A program made the position numbers and the translations under genes. From Paenibacillus silvae (GTDB taxonomy: Bacteria > Bacillota > Bacilli > Paenibacillales > Paenibacillaceae): DNA of 64,000 bases. Positions within the stretch are counted from its first letter, which is position 1; the number at the start of each line of letters is the position of its first letter. The notes under the pieces are model-generated. The model worked only from the letters and a program-made list of their open reading frames with translations. It was not told the origin of the DNA and ran no database searches. Below are positions 45,270-53,374 of the stretch, in pieces. Location: assembly GCF_014639235.1 (NCBI RefSeq), contig NZ_BMFU01000003.1, positions 186,001 through 250,000 of the forward strand, in the 5' to 3' direction.

Positions 45270-45521
45270 ATGAAACATAGACAAGAACCACCTGGAGACA
45301 AAAACATCATCGGCTCCCGAGTCGTAGCTATCCGTAAAAGTAAAGGGATTAAACAACGGGAATTTCTCGCAAGATTGCAAACACTGGGTTTGGATATCAG
45401 TCAAACCAGCCTTTCACGTCTGGAGGGTCAATATCGTCTTGTTCAAGATTACGAAGTAGTGGTAATTGCAAAGGCTTTGGAGATTTCTGTGGGATATTTG
45501 CTTGGGGAAGATAAAGATTAA
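45270..45521 (+). CDS. XRE-family helix-turn-helix regulator
   Basis: 83 residues from MKHRQEPPG (GAGAGGTG upstream). The HTH spans about 18-70: RVVAIRKSKGIKQREFLARL, SQTSLSRLEGQ and ALEISVGYLLGED. It is likely an autoregulator; the inverted repeat 50-100 bp upstream is a possible site. It is the last ordinary gene before the AT-rich cassette region. Confidence 0.85.
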   Translation: MKHRQEPPGDKNIIGSRVVAIRKSKGIKQREFLARLQTLGLDISQTSLSRLEGQYRLVQDYEVVVIAKALEISVGYLLGEDKD

Positions 45522-45962
45522 AGAAAAGAAAATTACTTAATTTCTTTTCTGGTGGCTTTCGTCATTGTGAAGCCATTTTTCAATTGTTCGAAAGAGGCTC
45601 GTTTTAGTGAAGCATTCTTGCACTGAAAGCTAGTCGCGATCGGATCAGTTCTATGTAGTCGAAATAGGATCAGGTGGCTTTGTCGATTGAGAATGTCCTT
45701 AGTGTAGTCATTCATAGTACCCAAAGGACATTTCTCACCACCATGACACCGTGAGCAAGAGTTTCTTGCTATGCTACACACGAACTAGACGTTTATTTAA
45801 CTCATGACTTGTATTCTTTCTGACAACGAGGTTCTAGTTAAGGGTTACTTCTAGAGTTTTCCTAAAGGTACCGATCTCACATGAAATGATGATTAAGAAC
45901 CTACTTACTCTATTGAATCAATAACAGACCCAAAGATGTTAGGTTGGCAATCCGCCCTATAA
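45522..45962. other. gene-free stretch at the end of the cassette array
   Basis: No gene is supported. AGAAAAGAAA/TTTCTTTTCT at 45525-45552 may be a weak terminator for the XRE gene, and GCAAGA/TCTTGC near 45752-45766 is a small hairpin. On the minus strand ACCTAAC (45944-45938), just after the nuclease stop, and GTTAAAT (45801-45795) fit the attC box consensus 150 bp apart, but I see no inner pairing, so a terminal attC site is only possible. Confidence 0.35.
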
Positions 45963-47918
45963 TTAAAATTTGAAAATTCCGGAAAATTTGTATTCAAACT
46001 TTGTATTTATCACCAAATAAAAAATACTTTCAATTTCTAGTCCTGAATGCACTGCAGTACGTTTTATTTCATATACGTCTAATTCAATTCTTATCCTTTC
46101 TCTGTCATTCATTGACTCAGCATATTTTACAACTACTACTCGTTTTCTAAATTTCATATTATCTAATAGCTCTATTTTCCCCCTTATACTAAGTTCTCTT
46201 TCGATTTGTTTTTGCGCGACATACGGTATGTTACAAATTTCCAAAGAAATGCTCAGCCAATTTTGAGGTTTTTTTTGTTCTAGCTCAATTAGAAGATTTC
46301 CAAACCAATTCACTCTTTTTAGATAATCTCTACTTACATCACCTTCTATATAATGAATAAAAACTTTTTCATCTTTCTCAGCTGATTTATAGAGCCTTTG
46401 ATCCGTATTAAATCCACACATTAGATAAGTATAAAGCAAATCATATTCATCACCATGATAGCTAGTATTTGCAGAATCAATTAAATATCTTTTCCTCAGA
46501 TAGTCGATCTTTTCACTAGTCAAAGTCAAACATTGCATAATCTTAATTAGTTCAAATAGCGAAAGGATTGGTACTGAAATGTTATTCTGTGGATTTAAAT
46601 CTTTCATTAAATGCACTGGAATATCGGCAAATATAACTCCAATTGGAATTACTTCTGTTATTTCTGTAAGATCCAGTATATTAATACCGCCACCAATAAC
46701 TTTGAATTCTATTTTTTTCCCTATATTCTCTTTTAGAATAGATGAGAAGTTTTTGGCCTGGTCGTTGGTTTTTAAAACGATGTCCTGATAAGCACTATTA
46801 ATTTCCTTTAGAATTCCTTTTTTTATATTTTTCCTTATCCCATTACTTTTTGCCTCTACGACAAAAGCGAAATTTTCATATAGTACCGTCAAATCATTTT
46901 CACCATCAAGAGTATCTTTATTCCATTGACTGTTTCTCAGCACTCTACTATTGGGAAACGATTTTAAAAAGATTTCATTTATCTTTTCTTCAAGAAATGT
47001 TCCTTTACTCTCCTCAAACTTTAATTTATCTCCTTCGATAGAAAATATAACTCTCTCAATAATGTCAGTAATTTTGTCTAATGCATTGTAAATATTGGGA
47101 ATAAAGTATGAGTTATCAGATAACTTTATCAAAAATTTTTCTTCCATACGGTCATATAAAATAATTTCACTGATTTCAACATCATTGAAATCGCCCCACT
47201 TAAATGTAAATAATTCTAAAATCTCAGAAAACTGCTCGTCAGAAATCGATTTGATATAAAGATCTTTTAGACGTTTGAAACTAAAGCTAAAAAGATGATA
47301 AGAGTAATTTGCATCAAAGTACTTACTTGAGATTGATTCAATATTATCGCTTATTTTTTCTGCCAGTCTAATTATAAATTGTAAAACTTCAGTAGATGCA
47401 CTTGTTTTTTTATTTTTATCATCGAAATAGCAAATCAATTCACGAAGAACATTAATTTTATTTTCTGAAAATTCTCTCAGGCGAATAAATTGATACTGGT
47501 TATTGAAATGTTTACTTTTTATATTTTTCTTGTGTAAGTCATGGGATTTAAACATTATCAATAATGTGGTCAACTTAACTATTTTTAAAATCCCATCTTC
47601 ATTTATTAACTCTGTAGCCCCGGAATCCATACCTCCTACTTTCAATGCAAATGAAGTTATGTAGTCAACATGAAACTGATAAATTTTTATTTTCTCTTCA
47701 ATCATACCTTTCAAACCTGCAATTCGTAACATCTCAATTTTAGCTAACATATCTACTTGGGAGAATTTTTTTAGCATAGTAATTAAATAATTCTCAATCA
47801 GTTCTACATCTTCTTCAGCATCTTCATATAAATTACTGTTATTTTTAATATTCTGAAAATCATCATTAATTCCATTAGTTTCGTCTAATAGAAAGGAGTA
47901 CTTTCTAAATAGTTCATC
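45963..47918 (-). CDS. large protein with PD-(D/E)XK nuclease core
   Basis: 651 residues from a TTG behind CGGAGG; a frame open to a GTG at 48086 has poor support, and a TTGACA box lies between. The nuclease signature is END-L-(11)-VEAKSNG (Asp342, Glu355, Lys357), the metal site of restriction-like and NERD-like nucleases. The first 300 residues are helical, and the last 150 are mixed with no known motif. AT-rich composition differs from genes left of 45 kb. Probably a defence or DNA-processing factor in a cassette. Confidence 0.7.
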   Translation of the reverse strand, partial: DELFRKYSFLLDETNGINDDFQNIKNNSNLYEDAEEDVELIENYLITMLKKFSQVDMLAKIEMLRIAGLKGMIEEKIKIYQFHVDYITSFALKVGGMDSGATELINEDGILKIVKLTTLLIMFKSHDLHKKNIKSKHFNNQYQFIRLREFSENKINVLRELICYFDDKNKKTSASTEVLQFIIRLAEKISDNIESISSKYFDANYSYHLFSFSFKRLKDLYIKSISDEQFSEILELFTFKWGDFNDVEISEIILYDRMEEKFLIKLSDNSYFIPNIYNALDKITDIIERVIFSIEGDKLKFEESKGTFLEEKINEIFLKSFPNSRVLRNSQWNKDTLDGENDLTVLYENFAFVVEAKSNGIRKNIKKGILKEINSAYQDIVLKTNDQAKNFSSILKENIGKKIEFKVIGGGINILDLTEITEVIPIGVIFADIPVHLMKDLNPQNNISVPILSLFELIKIMQCLTLTSEKIDYLRKRYLIDSANTSYHGDEYDLLYTYLMCGFNTDQRLYKSAEKDEKVFIHYIEGDVSRDYLKRVNWFGNLLIELEQKKPQNWLSISLEICNIPYVAQKQIERELSIRGKIELLDNMKFRKRVVVVKYAESMNDRERIRIELDVYEIKRTAVHSGLEIESIFYLVINTKFEYKFSGIFKF

Positions 47919-48196
47919 CAAACTAACCCACCTCCGAATAAAATTATATAGTTTTTTTATATGACGGAATGTCAAGCCAAGTGCGACAGTTCCTCTGAAA
48001 AAAGGATTCGTGAGCGGTTCTCCAACGCAAGCATTTGCGTGGTATATTGTTGATGAGATCAAGTGAGCGAGGTCTTCATCCTCCACCTCAGTAAGATTAG
48101 TACCTTATAGGAATAATTCTCGTAGTAGCCCGTTTGCATTCTCATTGGAACATCGTTTTTATCATCAAAATAAACGCCCACTAATGCGGAGATTTC
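47919..48196. other. upstream region of the nuclease gene
   Basis: Between the nuclease start and repeat A. On the minus strand TTGACA (near 47975) with TATAAT (near 47945) gives a promoter-like pair with a long spacer (about 20). ACGCAA-ATGC-TTGCGT is a short palindrome near 48030. Short frames here lack support. Confidence 0.45.
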
Positions 48197-48310
48197 TTAT
48201 AACATTTCTGTATTCACCAACCGCGAAGGAGTTGTCTGCTGAAATGCTTCTCCGAGTTCCTTCTAGCAGACCAAGGCTCCGAAGAAGCCGCTGCTTGATG
48301 ATATATCAGT
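48197..48310 (-). repeat. attC-like site A
   Basis: 114-bp palindrome-rich repeat, the most degenerate of the three alike copies. Minus-strand order: left box CTGATAT, ATCATCAAGC, hairpin GGCTTCTTCGGAGCC, GTCTGC...GCAGAC pair, GTGAATACAG, right box GTTATAA. It starts 14 nt after the stop of the recombinase-like gene. Confidence 0.7.
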
Positions 48311-48324
48311 CTTCCTTGAGTCTG

Positions 48325-49314
48325 CTAAATGTAATTGTAGTATCTGTTTTTTGCTATCTCGTGATTTATAAGTTCATCTGAATCATGAGTTGGAATACCA
48401 TTACTATAAAATTTCTTTTCGAGTGCCGAAATCTTCGTTCCATTAATTTTAGCAATTAATGCAGGATTAACTCCATTCTTCACCATTTCATACAAGGCAG
48501 AGTCCATAATTACTTCTACTGGATAACTCACTATATGATCTGGAATTTCAAACAAGTTGATAGACTTTAAAAATGTACAAAAGTATTCATTTAGATTCCC
48601 AACTCGATCATCATTATACACAAAGTCCAAAATTGATTCATTCTCTTCAAAACTTCTTTGTTTTGTGAATTCAGCGATTTTTATAGAATTCGTAATATCC
48701 CTAGTTAATCCGGATGGAATCCTCACTTTCACTTCATTTACTGTCATAAATCTAAAATCAGCACTAAAATCCGTTTTTTTCAATGCGCAAATTATCGATC
48801 TCTTTGTAGGTGCAATTAAAGTCAACTTGATAAAAAGTCTAAGTACTAAAAATTTGTAATACTTCTTTTTTTCATTAACTTTAGCAATTTCAGCTAGATT
48901 TACCCTTTCAAAATATCCATCGATCGCTTCTAAAATATCTACCAGCTCGGACTCATCCCAATAAGCCCTGTTCTTAGGATTTGTTAGGTTATACTTATTT
49001 GCTATATTGTCTTTAAAATCTTGGAATGACGCAATATTATTAAAGATATCATCTGCATACTCTCTCCCGACCAAATATTTATAAAATGCTTTAATTGATT
49101 CTAAATGACTTTCCATCGTACTAATCGTTTTGATCTTTCCCTGCTGATTATAATGTTCTATACATTTAATAACATCCTCTTTAGTAATCGTAATTGGAGA
49201 ATTCCCTTTTCCGATTAAAGTAATATAGCGAACAAATTTTGTTACGTGGTTTCTGTAGGTCTCGTCATTACTTAAATATTCTTCTTTCCAGTATTCAAAT
49301 AAATTGCTTTGCAC
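48325..49314 (-). CDS. tyrosine-recombinase-like protein, catalytic motif incomplete
   Basis: 329 residues, GTG start after GAAGAAGG. The N-terminal half has a core-binding (SAM-like) domain: a helical run with HVTKFVRYITLI and HLESIKAFYKYLVG. The C-terminal half follows the catalytic fold: LTLIAPTKRSIICALKKTDF carries an Arg where box I is expected, and NPALIAKINGTKISALEKKFY gives a final Tyr. The HxxR pair of box II is not visible (SYPVEVIMDSALYEM there). It may be inactive or divergent. No integron-integrase extra helix is seen. Confidence 0.62.
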   Translation of the reverse strand: MQSNLFEYWKEEYLSNDETYRNHVTKFVRYITLIGKGNSPITITKEDVIKCIEHYNQQGKIKTISTMESHLESIKAFYKYLVGREYADDIFNNIASFQDFKDNIANKYNLTNPKNRAYWDESELVDILEAIDGYFERVNLAEIAKVNEKKKYYKFLVLRLFIKLTLIAPTKRSIICALKKTDFSADFRFMTVNEVKVRIPSGLTRDITNSIKIAEFTKQRSFEENESILDFVYNDDRVGNLNEYFCTFLKSINLFEIPDHIVSYPVEVIMDSALYEMVKNGVNPALIAKINGTKISALEKKFYSNGIPTHDSDELINHEIAKNRYYNYI

Positions 49315-49361
49315 TATGGTTTACCTTCTTCACTGTGATATTTTTACTTTCGTATAGTTCA

Positions 49362-49442
49362 CCTAAACGTCCTTCGAAGTTGGATAAATTCTAGATCCAG
49401 CAGATCAAGATTCTATGCTCGAAGTGTGAATATTATTTTAGG
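49362..49442 (-). repeat. attC-like site D (short, divergent)
   Basis: 81 bp. On the minus strand CCTAAAATAATATTCA at the start parallels CCTAACATAATATTCA of site C, and AAGGACGTTTAGG at the end parallels AGGAACGTTAGC. Inside, CTTCGA/TCGAAG and GATC-TGCTG-GATC pair. It lies 37 nt after the stop of the 121-residue gene. Confidence 0.6.
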
Positions 49443-49479
49443 GAAAATTATATTGTTCTTTAAAAAACTTAGTTTTCCA

Positions 49480-49845
49480 TTATCTTACTTGCTCGCTCTC
49501 TTCAAATCTATACTGGTTATCTGATACTTTTGCCCAGTAGGTATGGCCATCAAAATAACCAAAAAAAGTTAGTTCACTCACAATATAAAGTGACCAAATA
49601 CATGACTTTATTAAACTAATGTTGATTCTCAAAGATTCAGAATATTCGTCATATGAATCTACTCCATTGAAATCAGAATGTAGATCACTGATATGTACAA
49701 AGTAATTACTCAGTATTCCTTGAATTATTCCCAAATTGGGTATAACTTGTTTTCCATATTTCATAATTTTATTAACATCCATTTTTGCTTCAAGATATGT
49801 TTGATGTCTTGAAGTTTCGAACATAAAATATGCCACTGTATTCAA
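49480..49845 (-). CDS. hypothetical protein of a GNAT gene pair
   Basis: 121 residues, no recognised motif; helical first half (EAKMDVNKIMKYGKQV), then a hydrophobic stretch (LIKSCIWSLYIVSELTFFGYF) that may be a buried core. It overlaps the GNAT gene by 4 bp (ATGA), as in toxin-antitoxin or enzyme-partner pairs. Low GC. Confidence 0.62.
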   Translation of the reverse strand: MNTVAYFMFETSRHQTYLEAKMDVNKIMKYGKQVIPNLGIIQGILSNYFVHISDLHSDFNGVDSYDEYSESLRINISLIKSCIWSLYIVSELTFFGYFDGHTYWAKVSDNQYRFEESEQVR

Positions 49846-50537
49846 ATTTTCATTTTATGTACTTGTACTTCCATTAAAATAGATTTACTTCTTTCTTTTG
49901 TTACTCTCTTAAAACCACACCGATTGTAATATCTTGATAGTCTACTTGAACTGTTAAAGTCTAACTGAGATTCTGAAAGCTTTGACTGCATTGGTTTAGC
50001 AATCAAAAAAACAATACCTTGAGCATTTCTTAACAAATACTTGAATGTATGGTTAATCAACTTTCTTCCGATCTCTTCTCCTCTAAAATTAGGGTGAACA
50101 TCTAATCGCTGTATATAGTATAAACTTCCAAAATCAAAATGTTCATCGTAAACATCTTCATCAACTATTTGATCTGCCCTTGCACCAATTATCGCATGAT
50201 CCCCATCTAGAACATCTAACCAATTAAAACATGATGTTTCCATCTCCTTTTTCCAATCATCTGGAAATTCAGTAATGTCTAAACTTGCAATTATTATTTG
50301 ATTATCTTCTACATAGTATTTAGCTTTAATTTGATTCTCAACCTCTTCGGTTAAAGAATATTCCAATTCAATAAGATCAAGTGGATATACAAGTTTAATA
50401 GAGTGATATATTGGAGTATATTCATCAAGCTTTATCTCCGGGAATTCAAACAGCCTCCCATATGTCTCCAATGTAACTTGAGGTAAAACTTCAATTTGCA
50501 TTACTCCGTTTTCAAAAGATTCAAATTCAATAAACAT
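49842..50537 (-). CDS. GNAT family N-acetyltransferase
   Basis: 231 residues; the GNAT domain is in the C-terminal half: YYIQRLDVHPNFRGEEIGRKLI (acetyl-CoA loop R-G-E-E-I-G, slightly unlike the usual RGxGxG/A) and LSRYYNRCGFKRV. About 100 N-terminal residues form a strand-rich domain. Start follows AAGGAG, 35 nt after the right box of repeat B. Together with the 121-residue gene it fills one cassette. Confidence 0.82.
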   Translation of the reverse strand: MFIEFESFENGVMQIEVLPQVTLETYGRLFEFPEIKLDEYTPIYHSIKLVYPLDLIELEYSLTEEVENQIKAKYYVEDNQIIIASLDITEFPDDWKKEMETSCFNWLDVLDGDHAIIGARADQIVDEDVYDEHFDFGSLYYIQRLDVHPNFRGEEIGRKLINHTFKYLLRNAQGIVFLIAKPMQSKLSESQLDFNSSSRLSRYYNRCGFKRVTKERSKSILMEVQVHKMKI

Positions 50538-50569
50538 ATCGTATTAATCTCCTTATTTTCAAGTATTTC

Positions 50570-50685
50570 GTGTAACGTTCCTGTATTAATGAACCCATCA
50601 GGGTTGTTTGCTGTGATTCCTCTCCGAAATCCTTCCCGCAGACCAAGGCTCCGAGAGGAGCCGCAGCTTGAATATTATGTTAGCT
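50570..50685 (-). repeat. attC-like site B
   Basis: 116 bp. On the minus strand: AGCTAAC - ATAA - TATTCAAGC - hairpin GGCTCCTCTCGGAGCC - GTCTGC...GCAAAC pair - AACCC...GGGTT hairpin - TTAATACAGGAAC - GTTACAC. The stop codon TAA of the DUF6602 gene lies inside the left box. Confidence 0.8.
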
Positions 50686-51795
50686 AATGTCAGATTCTTC
50701 TTGATATTGCTTATATAAGTCCTTTTCAATTTCAATGCAATGTGCTTTTTCTTGTTCGGTGGTCTTTTCACCATTCTTTATTTTTTTGTACAGTTGAAAA
50801 GCAGTTTTAAGTTGTCCTATAAAATATTCCTTCCCAAAAAATTTAAATATACTATCTGATGAAAATTCACCCATAGATAGTATTGAATCAAAATTATCAC
50901 TGAAATACTCCATGATTTCTGTAGATGTCGCCTTTTTTGTCTGAATCCGGTTTAACCTATCCATATCATCGATAAGGGATGTAATCGTTTGCATACCTAT
51001 TTCTTTCCCATCAATATTATAGGTGCCGTCCAAAGGCATATGCTTTTTCGGTATAATATATTGAACTTTTGCTAAATTCTCCTTTTCGACATATTTGAAT
51101 AAATCTGGAGGTGTTATTACACTAGAATTTAGAAACTGCATTAAAATTAAATAAAACATAATGAGATTGTCTCCCATAGAATTTTGTATAATAGCTCTTG
51201 TTGTATTAATTGAAGGCATTAATTCTATCTTGTCGAAACCACGTTTATCTACATTAATAATCATCCCTTTATCAAGTACACAAACAACTGAAATTTGATG
51301 ATTCGGATCTATTTCTATATTCATATCGACTAAGTTATCCAAAAGTGTTTCTAAGCTTGTATCAGATGTATAAGCAAACACAAATCCTGCTGTTGGCGAC
51401 ACAAATGGAGTTATAGGATGTTTAGGTAGACCTCTAACACTTTTAATATTTTCTACGCACTCATTGAGTCGGGTTTTGTTTAAGGATGATTTAATTTCGA
51501 TAGTAGCAAATACACCTTCAATTGGTATTATTTTTGTACTATCCATATTCATAAGTATAGGACTACTAAAAGCATCATGAATAATAAGATCTTGTTGTTT
51601 GCTCTGCCTACCACTCAAATCTATTATCGCTCCCCTTGAAAACTCGTATTTAAGAGGGATATACTTGCGAAAATATGTAGAAAATATTTCTTCTCTACTG
51701 CTTCCACGCTCACCTTTATGTTCTATCTGGGAGGTCACTTCTTCAAAATCTATCATCATTTTTTTTGCAGCTGCTTTTAGTGAGTTTATAATCAT
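50680..51795 (-). CDS. DUF6602 domain protein (PD-(D/E)XK nuclease-like)
   Basis: 371 residues. The first 130 match DUF6602: EHKGERGSSREEIFSTYFRKY, then QQDLIIHD (Asp69) and PIEGVFATIEIKSSL (Glu93, Glu100, Lys102), the layout of a PD-(D/E)XK nuclease metal site. The rest is helical with a charged end. DUF6602 proteins are often near defence genes; the activity is not proved. AAGGAG precedes ATG, 31 nt after the right box of repeat C. Confidence 0.78.
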   Translation of the reverse strand: MIINSLKAAAKKMMIDFEEVTSQIEHKGERGSSREEIFSTYFRKYIPLKYEFSRGAIIDLSGRQSKQQDLIIHDAFSSPILMNMDSTKIIPIEGVFATIEIKSSLNKTRLNECVENIKSVRGLPKHPITPFVSPTAGFVFAYTSDTSLETLLDNLVDMNIEIDPNHQISVVCVLDKGMIINVDKRGFDKIELMPSINTTRAIIQNSMGDNLIMFYLILMQFLNSSVITPPDLFKYVEKENLAKVQYIIPKKHMPLDGTYNIDGKEIGMQTITSLIDDMDRLNRIQTKKATSTEIMEYFSDNFDSILSMGEFSSDSIFKFFGKEYFIGQLKTAFQLYKKIKNGEKTTEQEKAHCIEIEKDLYKQYQEESDIS

Positions 51796-51824
51796 ATGAC
51801 ATCTCCTTCTTTATTCTGATTTCA

Positions 51825-51940
51825 GCTAACGTTCCTGTATTCATGAACCCCGAAGGGGTTGTCTGCTGAAATTCCCCTTTGAAATCCCTTCCGCAGACCA
51901 AGGCTCCGAAAGGAGCCACTGCTTGAATATTATGTTAGGC
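51825..51940 (-). repeat. attC-like site C
   Basis: 116 bp, the best-preserved copy. On the minus strand: GCCTAAC - ATAA - TATTCAAGCAGT - GGCTCC-TTTC-GGAGCC - GTCTGC...GCAGAC - AACCCC-TTC-GGGGTT - CATGAATA - CAGGAAC - GTTAGCT. Outer CTAAC/GTTAG and inner TATTCA/TGAATA pair across it; three further hairpins fill the centre. The left box GCCTAAC fits the attC consensus RYYYAAC. Confidence 0.82.
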
Positions 51941-51954
51941 GATGCCTAAATGAA

Positions 51955-52596
51955 TTACTTAACAAAATCTTTCAAGTAGTGTTTACTTACCTTGTTAGAA
52001 AAATCAATGAAGGTTTCTATAGATTCTTTAATACTTATTATTATTTCTGATATGGGCAACTCTTGTTCTAATTTGATTTCATTAGAAGAAAATAAAGAAT
52101 TTAATAAAATTGTATTTCTTACGTGCTCTGCAAACAAAAACCTCTCGTCTTTCTCTTCGTAGAATATAATTTCATTACTTAACGCTTCTAATGCTTCTGA
52201 CAGCTCGTTCCTTTGAGGTTTAGAGTAATGATACGTTATGTTTCTTGTGTTTGAAAATTTCTGTAATAAATCTGCTTTTTCACCGTTTCTAAATAGCAAT
52301 TTAAGACTCATATACATCTGGATTAAATGCTCCGGTAAAGAATCAATATATGTCTTTATTTGTATTGATTTTTCAGACTCCTCTAGATAGAAAATAGCTT
52401 CTCTGAGGGAAGAAATGAGAATTTTAAGAATAGACGGCGCTTCTGATATCAAGTTCGAAATCACATCTGAAGTTTGGAATAATTTCTTCTTTAAGAAGAT
52501 AAAGTCATTATGTATTACCGCTAAACCAACTATCCACTTAGCAACATCATTATCACATGGAAATACATCTTTCATGCGGATAATACCATACTCCAT
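51955..52596 (-). CDS. HEPN-like all-helical protein
   Basis: 213 residues, all helical. The motif SNTRNITYHYSKP (Arg118, Asn119, His123) is of the R-N-x3-H form that marks HEPN ribonucleases, many of which cut RNA in toxin-antitoxin or defence systems. The usual partner (MNT nucleotidyltransferase) is not present. AGGGGG precedes the ATG. Its stop lies 12 nt before the left box of repeat C. Confidence 0.62.
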   Translation of the reverse strand: MEYGIIRMKDVFPCDNDVAKWIVGLAVIHNDFIFLKKKLFQTSDVISNLISEAPSILKILISSLREAIFYLEESEKSIQIKTYIDSLPEHLIQMYMSLKLLFRNGEKADLLQKFSNTRNITYHYSKPQRNELSEALEALSNEIIFYEEKDERFLFAEHVRNTILLNSLFSSNEIKLEQELPISEIIISIKESIETFIDFSNKVSKHYLKDFVK

Positions 52597-52633
52597 TATG
52601 TATCCCCCTAATTATTATTTACTATGAGGTTTC

Positions 52634-52790
52634 GCCTAACATCTAATCTATGTACTTCATTAACAACAACACATTCTACCTGATATCTGAATTACATATA
52701 TGATAACCTATGCAGTGACTTTTGCGAAGAAAAATCAGGTTGAAAAGGAAGCGCCTTCTTCGTCTCAAGGGACTCAAACGACCGTTAGAT
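52634..52790 (-). repeat. attC-like site E (candidate)
   Basis: On the minus strand ATCTAAC (52790-52784) and GTTAGGC (52640-52634) fit RYYYAAC and GTTRRRY exactly, 157 bp apart, placed after the stop of the 100-residue gene and before the HEPN-like gene. The centre differs from A-C and I see no clear inner pair. The right box GTTAGGC is the exact complement of the left box of site C, the other end of the HEPN cassette. Confidence 0.55.
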
Positions 52791-52800
52791 ACTACACTTA

Positions 52801-53103
52801 TCATCGTCCTGATGAATAATAATAAACAACTGAACCAGCTACTACTTCATCTGGCGATACCTCTCTCCCCAAACATATCCCAACATTCTTTTTACCCGCA
52901 ATCGAATAATTGATCTGAGAAGAAACAACGTTATATCCCCGCTCTTCCCCATGCGCTGTTTTAATCAAAATCTGATCACCGATCATCTCTTGAATGGTCG
53001 AAGGAAGAAGATCGTCCAACTCTTCGTTCGCCCCCATCACGATAGTTCCGTATTCAGGTGTATCAAAGACCAAACCTACGCCAAACAGCATTTTTGTTTC
53101 CAT
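52801..53103 (-). CDS. hypothetical protein
   Basis: 100 residues, acidic, strand-rich (MLFGVGLVFDTPEYGTIVMG; GKKNVGICLGREVSPDEVV). No signal or membrane segment and no family recognised. AAGGAGGTC precedes the ATG. Minus-strand GTTAGAC at 53183-53177, upstream of it, is nearly the complement of ATCTAAC just after its stop, so it too may be a cassette gene. Confidence 0.62.
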   Translation of the reverse strand: METKMLFGVGLVFDTPEYGTIVMGANEELDDLLPSTIQEMIGDQILIKTAHGEERGYNVVSSQINYSIAGKKNVGICLGREVSPDEVVAGSVVYYYSSGR

Positions 53104-53374
53104 TCTCTGACCTCCTTATCTCTGATCTATGAATATCTCGCCTTTGACATCTCATGCTCGAAGTTCGCGTTATGTAGTCTAACGATGGCATCTCTCAATA
53201 AAGCATAACGTTCAATAGAATGGAGTTCAGGTGCAAATCTTGCTACTCGAATGCTTACTTGAGCGTCATCAAGGGCTTAGTTTCTTTTCAAATCCTCGGG
53301 CTTCGGGAAAATTTACTTTCGTTAATTACTATTGTTATCGATAAATAAAAAACAACAACTCTTTCATCACTTGA

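Noticed and set aside
45533..45781. Minus-strand 82-codon frame after the nuclease gene
   Set aside because: Basic, odd composition, no good ribosome site, and it covers a possible attC end and a hairpin. A decayed gene cannot be excluded.
47919..48086. N-terminal extension of the nuclease gene from GTG 48086
   Set aside because: Weak ribosome site; a TTGACA box and CGGAGG before TTG 47918 point to the later start.
48145..48381. Plus-strand 78-codon frame over repeat A
   Set aside because: Mostly made of the attC-like repeat; no ribosome site.
48197..51940. Reading repeats A-C as MITEs or insertion-sequence ends
   Set aside because: No target duplications, only 5-bp matching ends, and a fixed position after each stop codon; an attC-type site explains these better.
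48197..51940. Reading repeats A-C as a CRISPR-like array
   Set aside because: Units are palindromic, kilobase-spaced and separated by genes, not by short unique spacers.
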